This document shows, piece by piece, positions 43,619 through 50,923 of a stretch of DNA of 58,099 nt; position 1 is the first letter of the stretch; each line of letters begins with the position of its first letter. The translations under genes were made by a program, and so were the position numbers. The notes beneath the pieces were generated by a model. That model searched no databases. It saw only the letters and a list, made by a program, of their open reading frames with translations, and was not told the origin of the DNA. This DNA is from JBJELF01 sp051879015 (GTDB lineage: Bacteria; Bacillota; Clostridia; Lachnospirales; Lachnospiraceae), in the NCBI GenBank assembly GCA_051879015.1, contig JBJELF010000063.1, forward strand, positions 1-58,099, in the 5' to 3' direction.

Positions 43619-45493
43619 ATGAACAAGAAGCAGAAAAAGGTATTGATTCGAATTATAATAGCGGCAGTCTGTATGATTGTACTGCATTTTTTGCCTGTGG
43701 AGGGATATCTCAGATTTGGTTTGTACATGATTCCTTATTTGACGATTGGTTATGATATTTTGCTGAAAGCCTGGAAGGGCATTAAAAATCAACAGGTGTT
43801 TGACGAAAATTTTCTAATGGCAGTAGCCACTGTGGGTGCTATTTTACTGGGCGATTATGCAGAAGGTGTAGCAGTCATGTTGTTTTACCAGCTAGGAGAG
43901 CTGTTTCAGAGTTATGCGGTGGGAAAAAGTCGCCGCAACATCAGTGAATTGATGGATATTCGTCCTGATTATGCGAATATAGAAAATGAAAATGGAGAGT
44001 TAGAGCAAGTAGATCCTGATGAGGTGAAGATTGGAACCATAATCGTGGTTCAGCCGGGAGAAAAAATTCCTATCGATGGTGTAATTGTGGAGGGAAAGAG
44101 TACTCTAAATACCAGTGCTTTGACGGGTGAGAGTGTACCGAGAGATGTGGTGAAGGGAGAAGAGGTAATCAGTGGCTGTATCAATATGACTGGGGTGCTG
44201 AAAATTCGCACTAACCGTGAGTTTGGAGAATCAACCGTGTCAAAAATTTTGGAGCTGGTAGAAAATGCAAGTTCACGCAAGTCTCGCTCTGAAAATTTTA
44301 TCTCTAAGTTTGCTCGATACTACACACCGGCTGTCTGTTACAGTGCCTTGGCATTGGCACTTTTACCTCCAATTGTAAGAATGGTATTGATGCAGACGAG
44401 TCCAGAGTGGAGTGATTGGATTTTTCGTGCGCTGACTTTCTTGGTTATCAGCTGTCCATGTGCGTTGGTTATCAGTATACCGCTGAGTTTCTTTGCAGGC
44501 ATAGGCGGAGCCAGCAGGGAAGGTGTGTTAGTCAAAGGTTCCAATTATTTGGAGACATTATCTGAGACGAAATATGTCGTTTTCGACAAAACTGGTACCA
44601 TGACAGAAGGGGGCTTTGAGGTGACAGGCATTCATCATGTAACTATGGAAGAAGAAAAATTGTTGGAGTATGCAGCTTTAGCTGAGTCGTATTCCTCTCA
44701 TCCTATTAGTAAAAGTTTACAAAAAGCTTATGGTAAGCCCATTGACAAAAATCGTGTCAGCAATGTACAGGAAGTCAGCGGTAAAGGTGTCATTGCAACA
44801 GTGGATGGAACTGTGGTGGCCGCAGGAAATCATCGCTTGATGGAGCAATTAAAAGTGCCTTATAAAGTTTGTCATAGTGTGGGAACTGTGGTGCATATCG
44901 CAGTAAATGGAAACTATGCAGGTCATATTTTAATCTCAGATTTGATAAAGCCGCATGCAAAGGAGGCCATTGCAGCATTGAAGCGTGCGGGCATCAAGAA
45001 AACTTGTATGTTGACGGGTGATCGTAGGGAGACAGCAGAGCAGGTGGCAAAGGAGCTTGAGATTGATGAGGTTTACAGCGAACTGCTCCCAGCTGATAAG
45101 GTCAGCAAAGTGGAGGCATTTTTGCAGCAAAAAGGAAAGAATGAGAAAGTTGCTTTCGTGGGAGATGGAATCAATGATGCACCTGTGCTTTCTCGTGCTG
45201 ATATCGGAATTGCTATGGGAGCCATGGGCTCTGATGCAGCTATTGAGGCGGCAGATATTGTGCTGATGGATGATGACCCACTGAAAATTGCTAAGGCCAT
45301 TAAAATTTCAAAGAAGTGCTTGCGCATTGTATATGAAAATATTTATTTTGCTATTGGAATTAAGCTGCTGTGTTTGTTGCTGGGAGCATTGGGAAAGGCG
45401 AATATGTGGTTCGCAATTTTCGCTGATGTGGGCGTTATGGTGTTGGCAGTGTTGAATGCAATTCGAGCATTGAATGTCAAGAATGTACTGTAA
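43619..45493 (+). CDS. P1B-type heavy-metal ATPase (Zn/Cd/Pb type)
   Basis: The 624-residue protein has about eight membrane helices and the P1B core: TGES (near 169), the CPC metal motif (near 280), DKTGT phosphorylation site (near 323) and GDGIND (near 515). There is no N-terminal HMA domain; the separate HMA protein may supply it. It exports Zn2+, Cd2+ or Pb2+ across the membrane. The start at 43619 follows GAAAGGAT; an earlier in-frame ATG lies in repeat 6. It is with HMA and ArsR genes. Confidence 0.88.
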   Translation: MNKKQKKVLIRIIIAAVCMIVLHFLPVEGYLRFGLYMIPYLTIGYDILLKAWKGIKNQQVFDENFLMAVATVGAILLGDYAEGVAVMLFYQLGELFQSYAVGKSRRNISELMDIRPDYANIENENGELEQVDPDEVKIGTIIVVQPGEKIPIDGVIVEGKSTLNTSALTGESVPRDVVKGEEVISGCINMTGVLKIRTNREFGESTVSKILELVENASSRKSRSENFISKFARYYTPAVCYSALALALLPPIVRMVLMQTSPEWSDWIFRALTFLVISCPCALVISIPLSFFAGIGGASREGVLVKGSNYLETLSETKYVVFDKTGTMTEGGFEVTGIHHVTMEEEKLLEYAALAESYSSHPISKSLQKAYGKPIDKNRVSNVQEVSGKGVIATVDGTVVAAGNHRLMEQLKVPYKVCHSVGTVVHIAVNGNYAGHILISDLIKPHAKEAIAALKRAGIKKTCMLTGDRRETAEQVAKELEIDEVYSELLPADKVSKVEAFLQQKGKNEKVAFVGDGINDAPVLSRADIGIAMGAMGSDAAIEAADIVLMDDDPLKIAKAIKISKKCLRIVYENIYFAIGIKLLCLLLGALGKANMWFAIFADVGVMVLAVLNAIRALNVKNVL

Positions 45494-45509
45494 ATGGAGT
45501 GTGAGAAGA

Positions 45510-45899
45510 ATGCAATTGGAGAAAAAATTAGAGAATGAAGTAGAGATGGAATTGGAATGCTGCGAAACGGAGGAAATTCATGAGGATTTGCTGAAGGTAG
45601 TCAATGCTCAGATGCCTGAGGAAGAAGAATTATATGATGTGGCAGAATTATTTAAAATTTTTGGTGACTCCACACGCATTCGCATTTTATTTGTACTTTT
45701 TGAGGCGGAAGTATGTGTTTGTGATTTAGCGCAGGCTCTTAACATGACTCAATCTGCTATTTCCCATCAGCTGCGTATTTTGAAACAGAACAAACTAGTG
45801 AAAAGCAGAAGAGAAGGAAAATCTATTTTCTATTCTTTGGCAGATGATCATGTGAGAACTATTATCAATCAAGGTCTGGAGCATATCGAACAAGGGTGA
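45510..45899 (+). CDS. ArsR/SmtB family metal-sensing repressor
   Basis: The 129-residue protein has a winged helix (about 38-110; DVAELFKIFGDSTRIRIL, CDLAQALNMTQSAISHQLRIL), and two possible metal sites: an N-terminal acidic Cys-rich ELECCETEEIHED, and a C-terminal alpha5 site in DDHVRTIINQGLEHIEQG. This suggests a CadC/SmtB-type sensor of Zn/Cd. It is 16 bp after the ATPase and most likely represses the palindrome at 43120. A second in-frame start upstream lacks a good SD. Confidence 0.88.
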   Translation: MQLEKKLENEVEMELECCETEEIHEDLLKVVNAQMPEEEELYDVAELFKIFGDSTRIRILFVLFEAEVCVCDLAQALNMTQSAISHQLRILKQNKLVKSRREGKSIFYSLADDHVRTIINQGLEHIEQG

Positions 45900-45961
45900 A
45901 GAATCAAATGTATTTTGTATTCCGATGTTTTTCATGGAATGTTAATTTTTCTCAAAAATCG

Positions 45962-45990
45962 TTGACAAATTTGGCAAAATAGAGTATGCT
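45962..45990 (+). promoter_or_regulatory. Promoter of the Mn riboswitch
   Basis: TTGACA (45962-45967), 17 bp, TATGCT (45985-45990). Confidence 0.75.
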
Positions 45991-46011
45991 ATTCAAGCGA
46001 TAGAAAATATA

Positions 46012-46100
46012 TTCCGTGAGGGAGTAGTTCGCACCAATAGGTGTGATTTGTCAACAGTCCCGATTGCACAGCAATCTGGCAAATCTTAAAGAATGAGACT
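46012..46100 (+). ncRNA. Manganese riboswitch (yybP-ykoY class)
   Basis: GAGGGAGTAG near 46018 matches the conserved 5' box, GTCAACAGT (about 46050) the internal loop and GAGACT (46095-46100) the closing 3' segment. The downstream gene encodes a TMEM165-type Mn/Ca exporter, which is the classic target of this riboswitch. The 3' segment overlaps the terminator's 5' arm, giving an on-switch. Confidence 0.88.
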
Positions 46101-46145
46101 CATATATGCTTATTTCATTTTAGGTAGGCATATATGAGTCTTTTT
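46097..46145 (+). terminator. Terminator controlled by the Mn riboswitch
   Basis: GACTCATATATGC (46097-46109) pairs perfectly over 13 bp with GCATATATGAGTC (46128-46140), then TTTTT. Its first bases overlap the riboswitch GAGAC. Confidence 0.88.
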
Positions 46146-46224
46146 GTACTATATATGGATGACACATTCTATCGGATAGAACAGTTCCTCGAGGAATCAA
46201 TACAGATGAAAGGATGAAGGAGAA

Positions 46225-46917
46225 ATGTTATTATTTTTTAAAATTATGTTTACTGAATTTATTGCGGAGATGGGGGATAAGACTCAGTTGATGCTGGTAG
46301 CGCTGACATCAAAGTACAAGATGCGTGACATTATTTTGGGAACCGCGGTGGCAATTTTAGTACTCAATGGAGTAGCTGTCTTAGCAGGAGGACTGATTGG
46401 CAATATAATTCCATTATGGTTGGTTCGTTTTGTAGCGGCGGGAGCTTTCCTGTTTTTCGCAGTTACCTCGCTCAAGAGCAATGATGAGGAGGAAGAAGAG
46501 GTCCGTGAAGGTAAAATTCAGTTTGCGCCTTTAGCCGTATTCTGTATATTCTTCGTTGCTGAGTTGGGCGATAAGACCCAGCTGACCGCTATTACCTTCG
46601 GCGCCAATGAGGTGGGTACAACAGGAGATTTAAAAATTGGAGTGATTGTGTGGCTGGCCTGTTCTATTGGTCTGTTTGCTGCTGATATGCTTGGTATGTT
46701 GGTCGGATATTTGTTCCAGAGCAAGATGCCCGAAAAATTATTGAACAGCATTGCCTTTGTGATTTTTGCAATTTTTGGAATTATTACGGCTCGTCAGGGA
46801 CTGCTTCTTTTATTGGGAGAAGGCAGCAGCTTTGTTTGGGGTATAACGATTGCGATTGTGGTAATTTTTGCAGCAGTCTGTGGTGGCATTGTGTTTCAGA
46901 ATCGAAAGAAAGCATAA
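46225..46917 (+). CDS. TMEM165/GDT1 family Mn2+/Ca2+ exporter (MneA-like)
   Basis: The 230-residue protein has about six helices and two inverted ExGDKTQ motifs, EMGDKTQ (near 14-20) and ELGDKTQ (near 113-119), that form the cation pathway. These proteins export excess Mn2+. The Mn riboswitch upstream supports this. AAGGAG precedes the ATG. Confidence 0.88.
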   Translation: MLLFFKIMFTEFIAEMGDKTQLMLVALTSKYKMRDIILGTAVAILVLNGVAVLAGGLIGNIIPLWLVRFVAAGAFLFFAVTSLKSNDEEEEEVREGKIQFAPLAVFCIFFVAELGDKTQLTAITFGANEVGTTGDLKIGVIVWLACSIGLFAADMLGMLVGYLFQSKMPEKLLNSIAFVIFAIFGIITARQGLLLLLGEGSSFVWGITIAIVVIFAAVCGGIVFQNRKKA

Positions 46918-47116
46918 AAAAATAAAGTATATTTTGTCTTTTAGCACAAAAAAATCAGAAAATTGTTTGGGAGTCCCTCAAAATAAAATGAAAATTTATC
47001 TGATTTTGACAAAACTCTAGCACAAAGAAGGCGAACGTATATTTATTTTTTGAAAAAATTGTGTAATGTTTCCTAAAAAGAAAAAAAACAGAGCGATTTT
47101 TTCATGTTTCATCCAA

Positions 47117-47145
47117 TTGCTTTTTACGAGGGTTCCAGTTAAAAT
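47117..47145 (+). promoter_or_regulatory. Promoter of amt-PII
   Basis: TTGCTT (47117-47122), 17 bp, TAAAAT (47140-47145). The predicted leader begins within about 10 nt of a strong hairpin. Confidence 0.6.
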
Positions 47146-47157
47146 AGGGCTCAATCA

Positions 47158-47203
47158 AAGGAGATTACGCGGGTGGCGAGGACACCGGGCGAATCTCCTT
47201 TTT
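47158..47203 (+). terminator. Leader terminator before amt-PII
   Basis: AAGGAGATT (47158-47166) with AATCTCCTT (47192-47200), plus inner CGC/GCG and GGTG/CACC pairs, and TTTTT. It lies only about 10 nt after the predicted start site and 113 nt before the gene, so it looks like an attenuator. The rest of the 398-bp gap (46918-47116) is A/T-rich with no gene seen. Confidence 0.7.
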
Positions 47204-47315
47204 CTGTATAAATCGCATAAGCAGCTAAGTTCCTTCATAAGATATTCAGGTGTGATTTATATGGGGAACGATAAGAAATTTGTCGTTCAATTCATGTAAT
47301 GAGGAGGGCTATATT

Positions 47316-49061
47316 ATGAGTCAAGAAATTTTGGATCTTGTAAACGGTGAAGTGTTTGGCGTTTGGTTTTTAATCGGCGCAGCACTTGTATTTTGGATGC
47401 AGGCTGGTTTTGCTATGGTAGAGACTGGCTTCACCAGAGCAAAAAACGCAGGTAACATTTTGATGAAGAACCTGATGGACTTCTGTATTGGTACGGTAAT
47501 GTTCATCTTAATTGGTTTCAGTTTGTTACTGGGTGAAGACTTGGTTGGTCTTATTGGAAAGCCAGGATTTGATATCTTCACGGCTTATGAAAGTTTTGAC
47601 TGGTCTAATTTTGTATTTAACTTAGTATTTTGTGCTACCACAGCTACGATTGTATCTGGTGCAATGGCAGAGAGAACAAAGTTCTTATCCTACTGTATTT
47701 ATTCAGCCGTTATTTCGGGTTTAATTTATCCAATCGAGGCTCACTGGATTTGGGGCGGAGGTTGGTTAGCACAGCTTGGATTCCATGATTTTGCAGGTTC
47801 CTGTGCAATTCACATGGTTGGTGGTATTTCTGCTTTGATCGGTGCAAAAATGCTTGGACCTCGTATTGGAAAGTTTGTGAAGGATGATAGCGGCAAGGTG
47901 ATAAAGGTCAACGCGTTCCCAGGACATAATCTTCCAATTGGATGTCTCGGTGTATTCATTCTGTGGCTTGGTTGGTATGGATTTAATGGTGCAGCAGCTA
48001 CAAGCATAGAACAGCTTGGATCTATCTTCTTGACTACGACAGTAGCTCCAGCTATTGCAACTGTTGTATGTATGATTTTTACTTGGGTAAAATATGGCAA
48101 GCCTGATGTTTCCATGTGTCTGAATGCATCCTTAGCAGGTTTGGTAGCTATCACTGCTCCTTGTGATGTGACTGATGTGACGGGTGCTTTGATTATTGGT
48201 GCGGTTGCCGGTGTATTGGTTGTATTTGGTGTTTGGTTGTTGGATTATGTACTGCACATCGATGACCCGGTTGGTGCGGTTGCAGTTCACTGTTTAAATG
48301 GTATCTGGGGAACTATTGCTGTTGGTTTGTTTGCAACTACTTCTGCTCCAGGAAATGATTCCTTAGTTGGTTTGTTCTATGGCGGCGGTTTTGGATTGTT
48401 GGGAATTCAGTTTGTTGGCTTTGTTGCGGTAGCAGTTTGGACTGCAGTGACGATTACAATTGCATATGCAATTATTAAGGCAGTTGTTGGTCTTCGTGTC
48501 AGCGAGGAAGAAGAAATTTCTGGTTTGGATGCAACCGAACATGGTTTACCATCTGCTTATGCTGGTTTCAGTATCATGGATATTTCCAACACAATGACGA
48601 TGGAAGTCAATGAAAATACCAATCTTGGTGTAGAAAATTATGATGCAGCTTCTGATGCTATGAAGAATGCTGCAGTTAAGATTGTGAAGGCTCCTGTTTC
48701 CGATAGCGGTATTTACAAGGTCTCTATTGTTGCGAAATTGTCTCGTTATGACCAGCTGAAAAAAGCTATGAACGATATCGGTGTAACTGGTATGACCGTA
48801 ACTCAGGTGATGGGTTGTGGTATCCAGAAAGGCGCTGGTGAGAAGTATCGTGGTGTTGAGATGGATGCAACCTTGCTTCCAAAGGTAAAGGTAGAAGTTA
48901 TCGTAGCTCAGATTCCAGTGGATACAGTGATTGAAGCAGCAAAGAAGGCATTGTATACTGGTCATATTGGTGATGGAAAGATTTTTGTATATAGTGTGGA
49001 TCGTGTCGTAAAAGTTCGTACTGGTGAAGAAAATATGGCTGCTTTGCAGGATGTAGAGTAA
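47316..49061 (+). CDS. Ammonium transporter with fused P-II domain
   Basis: The 581-residue protein has an Amt domain of about 11 helices (about 1-410) and a C-terminal P-II (GlnB/GlnK) domain (about 460-581). The P-II part has VTGMTVTQVMGCGIQKG, the T-loop EKYRGVEMDATLLPKVKVEVIV with a Tyr at the uridylylation position, and HIGDGKIFVYSV. P-II normally blocks AmtB when nitrogen is ample; fusion places the gate in the same polypeptide. GAGGAGGGC precedes this ATG. Confidence 0.95.
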   Translation: MSQEILDLVNGEVFGVWFLIGAALVFWMQAGFAMVETGFTRAKNAGNILMKNLMDFCIGTVMFILIGFSLLLGEDLVGLIGKPGFDIFTAYESFDWSNFVFNLVFCATTATIVSGAMAERTKFLSYCIYSAVISGLIYPIEAHWIWGGGWLAQLGFHDFAGSCAIHMVGGISALIGAKMLGPRIGKFVKDDSGKVIKVNAFPGHNLPIGCLGVFILWLGWYGFNGAAATSIEQLGSIFLTTTVAPAIATVVCMIFTWVKYGKPDVSMCLNASLAGLVAITAPCDVTDVTGALIIGAVAGVLVVFGVWLLDYVLHIDDPVGAVAVHCLNGIWGTIAVGLFATTSAPGNDSLVGLFYGGGFGLLGIQFVGFVAVAVWTAVTITIAYAIIKAVVGLRVSEEEEISGLDATEHGLPSAYAGFSIMDISNTMTMEVNENTNLGVENYDAASDAMKNAAVKIVKAPVSDSGIYKVSIVAKLSRYDQLKKAMNDIGVTGMTVTQVMGCGIQKGAGEKYRGVEMDATLLPKVKVEVIVAQIPVDTVIEAAKKALYTGHIGDGKIFVYSVDRVVKVRTGEENMAALQDVE

Positions 49062-49113
49062 TTTCTTTTTGAAAAATAATTCTTTCTCTCTCTAGATAAG
49101 TTATGATATAGCA

Positions 49114-49150
49114 AAATGCTGTCGCTCATTCAGCGACAGCATTTTGTTTT
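49114..49150 (+). terminator. Terminator after amt-PII
   Basis: AAAATGCTGTCGCT (49114-49127) pairs with AGCGACAGCATTTT (49133-49146) over 14 bp, followed by GTTTTG. Confidence 0.88.
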
Positions 49151-49278
49151 GTATGTGAAATTACATTGTTGCTGCAATTTCTTCATAATTGACTTTATTT
49201 GCATCCTCATGTATACTGAAAGAACTATGATGTTGAGGTTCAATAGTTGCAGATATATTCAATATGGAGGACAAAAGA

Positions 49279-50193
49279 ATGAATTTATTTTTAGCATTAA
49301 CTTTTATTTTCTTTGTAGGCAGTCTGTTGGGATGGGTAATGGAACTTATTTTTCGACGTTTTTTCTCTCGAGCTAATCCAGAACACAAATGGATTAATCC
49401 AGGCTTTCTTGTGGGACCCTATTTGCCGCTGTATGGTTTTAGCTTGACTGCTGTGTATTTATTGGCTCAGATAGATGTATCCTTTATCAGTAATGTGGTG
49501 CTGCAAAAGATTGTGCTTATGATTTTGATGGGAATCAGCATTACGGGTATTGAGTACATTGCTGGAATTATTTTTATTCATGGTATGAAAATAAAGCTGT
49601 GGGACTACTCCAAACAGTGGGGAAATATTGGCGGTATTATCTGTCCAAAATTTACGCTGTTTTGGATTCTTTTAAGTGGAATTTATTATTTTTTGGTTCA
49701 TCCCTACATTGTAAATGGAATTCAGTGGTTGTCTCAGCATTTATCATTTTCTTTCGTCATGGGATTTTTCTACGGTGTATTTTGTATCGATTTGTGTTAT
49801 TCTATGAGCATTATGGCACGTATCCGCAAATTTGCAGAGGATAACCAGATTGTAGTACGCTATGAGGCATTGCGTGAGAATATTCGTAAGAGAAATGCAC
49901 AGATTAAGGAGAAAAATCATTTCGTACTGTCTATGCACTCTGAACACTATAGTTTCTCTGAGCAGCTGAAAGCTTATCTGGAACAAGAAAGAGCGGAATA
50001 TACTGAGATATGGAAGGAATTTCATGAAAAAGCGAAAGAAAATATTCAGGAAGTGAAAGAAAAGGCGAATGAAGGTTTGCAGGAAGTGAAGGAAAAGGCA
50101 AATGAAAGTTTTCAGGAAGCGAAAGTACGTACTACGGAGACACTGCAGGATGCTGTCGAGAAAACTCAAGATAAATTGCGCAAGAAAAAATAA
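49279..50193 (+). CDS. Putative CmpB-like membrane protein with helical repeat tail
   Basis: The 304-residue protein has about five or six N-terminal helices (about 1-185) resembling the putative type IV ABC transporter CmpB family, for example GSLLGWVMELIFRRFF and NPGFLVGPYLPLYG. It then has a highly charged tail (about 235-304) with three or four 11-residue repeats around IQEVKEKANEG, LQEVKEKANES and FQEAKVRTTET. Such repeats form amphipathic membrane- or protein-binding helices. Function unknown. GGAGGAC precedes the ATG. Confidence 0.7.
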   Translation: MNLFLALTFIFFVGSLLGWVMELIFRRFFSRANPEHKWINPGFLVGPYLPLYGFSLTAVYLLAQIDVSFISNVVLQKIVLMILMGISITGIEYIAGIIFIHGMKIKLWDYSKQWGNIGGIICPKFTLFWILLSGIYYFLVHPYIVNGIQWLSQHLSFSFVMGFFYGVFCIDLCYSMSIMARIRKFAEDNQIVVRYEALRENIRKRNAQIKEKNHFVLSMHSEHYSFSEQLKAYLEQERAEYTEIWKEFHEKAKENIQEVKEKANEGLQEVKEKANESFQEAKVRTTETLQDAVEKTQDKLRKKK

Positions 50194-50238
50194 GGTACAT
50201 ATCAAGGACTGATAAATTAAGAGAGGAAAAAATTGCAG

Positions 50239-50745
50239 ATGGAGAGAAAATTAATTGCTGTTACGATGCAGGATGAAGATTTGTACGAGCTGACTAAGCA
50301 GGAAGCCCATGAAAAGGGAATTCTGCACCGTGCTTTTTCTGTTCTATTATATAATGGTGATAAAATGTTGATTCAGCAGCGTGCCTGGAGTAAGTATCAT
50401 TGTGGCGGACTCTGGAGCAATGCCTGTTGCTCTCATCCCATGCCAGGTGAGGCAGTGTCGGAGGCAGCGGTGCGCCGATTGAGGGAGGAACTGGATATTG
50501 AAGGGGTAGAGCTGAAAGAGTTGTATTCCTTTGTGTATTATTATGCCTTTCAAAATGGATTGAAAGAGTATGAGTATGACCATGTTTTTGCAGGCGAGTA
50601 TTATGGTGAGATAAAGCTGGATGAAGACGAAGTGGCGGATAGCCGATGGATTTCCATGGAAGATTTACAGGTGGAGATGCAAGAGTATCCAGAAAAATTT
50701 ACGCCGTGGTTTATCCAGATTGTCGGAAGAATAGTAAAACAATAA
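50239..50745 (+). CDS. idi: Isopentenyl-diphosphate delta-isomerase, type 1
   Basis: The protein (about 168 residues) is a Nudix-fold isomerase with HRAFSVLLYN, the metal/Cys motif SNACCSHP, the Nudix-like EAAVRRLREELDI and EYEYDHVF. It interconverts IPP and DMAPP. Clostridia mostly use the MEP pathway, where this enzyme is optional. An in-frame TTG two codons upstream (50233) has better SD spacing, so the start is uncertain by two residues. Confidence 0.92.
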   Translation: MERKLIAVTMQDEDLYELTKQEAHEKGILHRAFSVLLYNGDKMLIQQRAWSKYHCGGLWSNACCSHPMPGEAVSEAAVRRLREELDIEGVELKELYSFVYYYAFQNGLKEYEYDHVFAGEYYGEIKLDEDEVADSRWISMEDLQVEMQEYPEKFTPWFIQIVGRIVKQ

Positions 50746-50786
50746 GAAACCTACCCAACACATCATGTGTTGGGTAGGTTTCTTTA
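50744..50786. terminator. Terminator between idi and metG
   Basis: A 19-bp perfect stem: 50744-50762 with 50766-50784, with core CCTACCCAACACA, around TCA. It ends both idi and possibly metG read-through. Confidence 0.92.
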
Positions 50787-50799
50787 TATAAAAAATATT

Positions 50800-50923
50800 A
50801 TGATATTGAGGTCAAAAGGTATTTTGAACTCTTGATGCCTATGGACTACTTCGCACTTTGTGCTCCCGCAATCCAAAAACATTCGAAATCCGCCCTATTT
50901 GGGCTATTTTCTCATGTTTTAGC
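50800..50923 (+). repeat. Dispersed element, left and central parts (copy 7)
   Basis: ATGATATTGAGGTCAAAAGG with the left hairpin, the GCACTTTGTGCTCCCGCAATC spacer and the central stem up to CTCATGTTTTAGC; the right third is missing. The metG stop codon (TAA on the minus strand, 50921-50919) lies in the end of the central stem. Changes GGGG to GAGG and CCCC to ACTC on opposite arms keep most pairs of the left hairpin. Confidence 0.8.

Noticed and set aside
47066..47299. Open frame in the amt-PII leader
   Set aside because: It covers the promoter and terminator and has no ribosome site.
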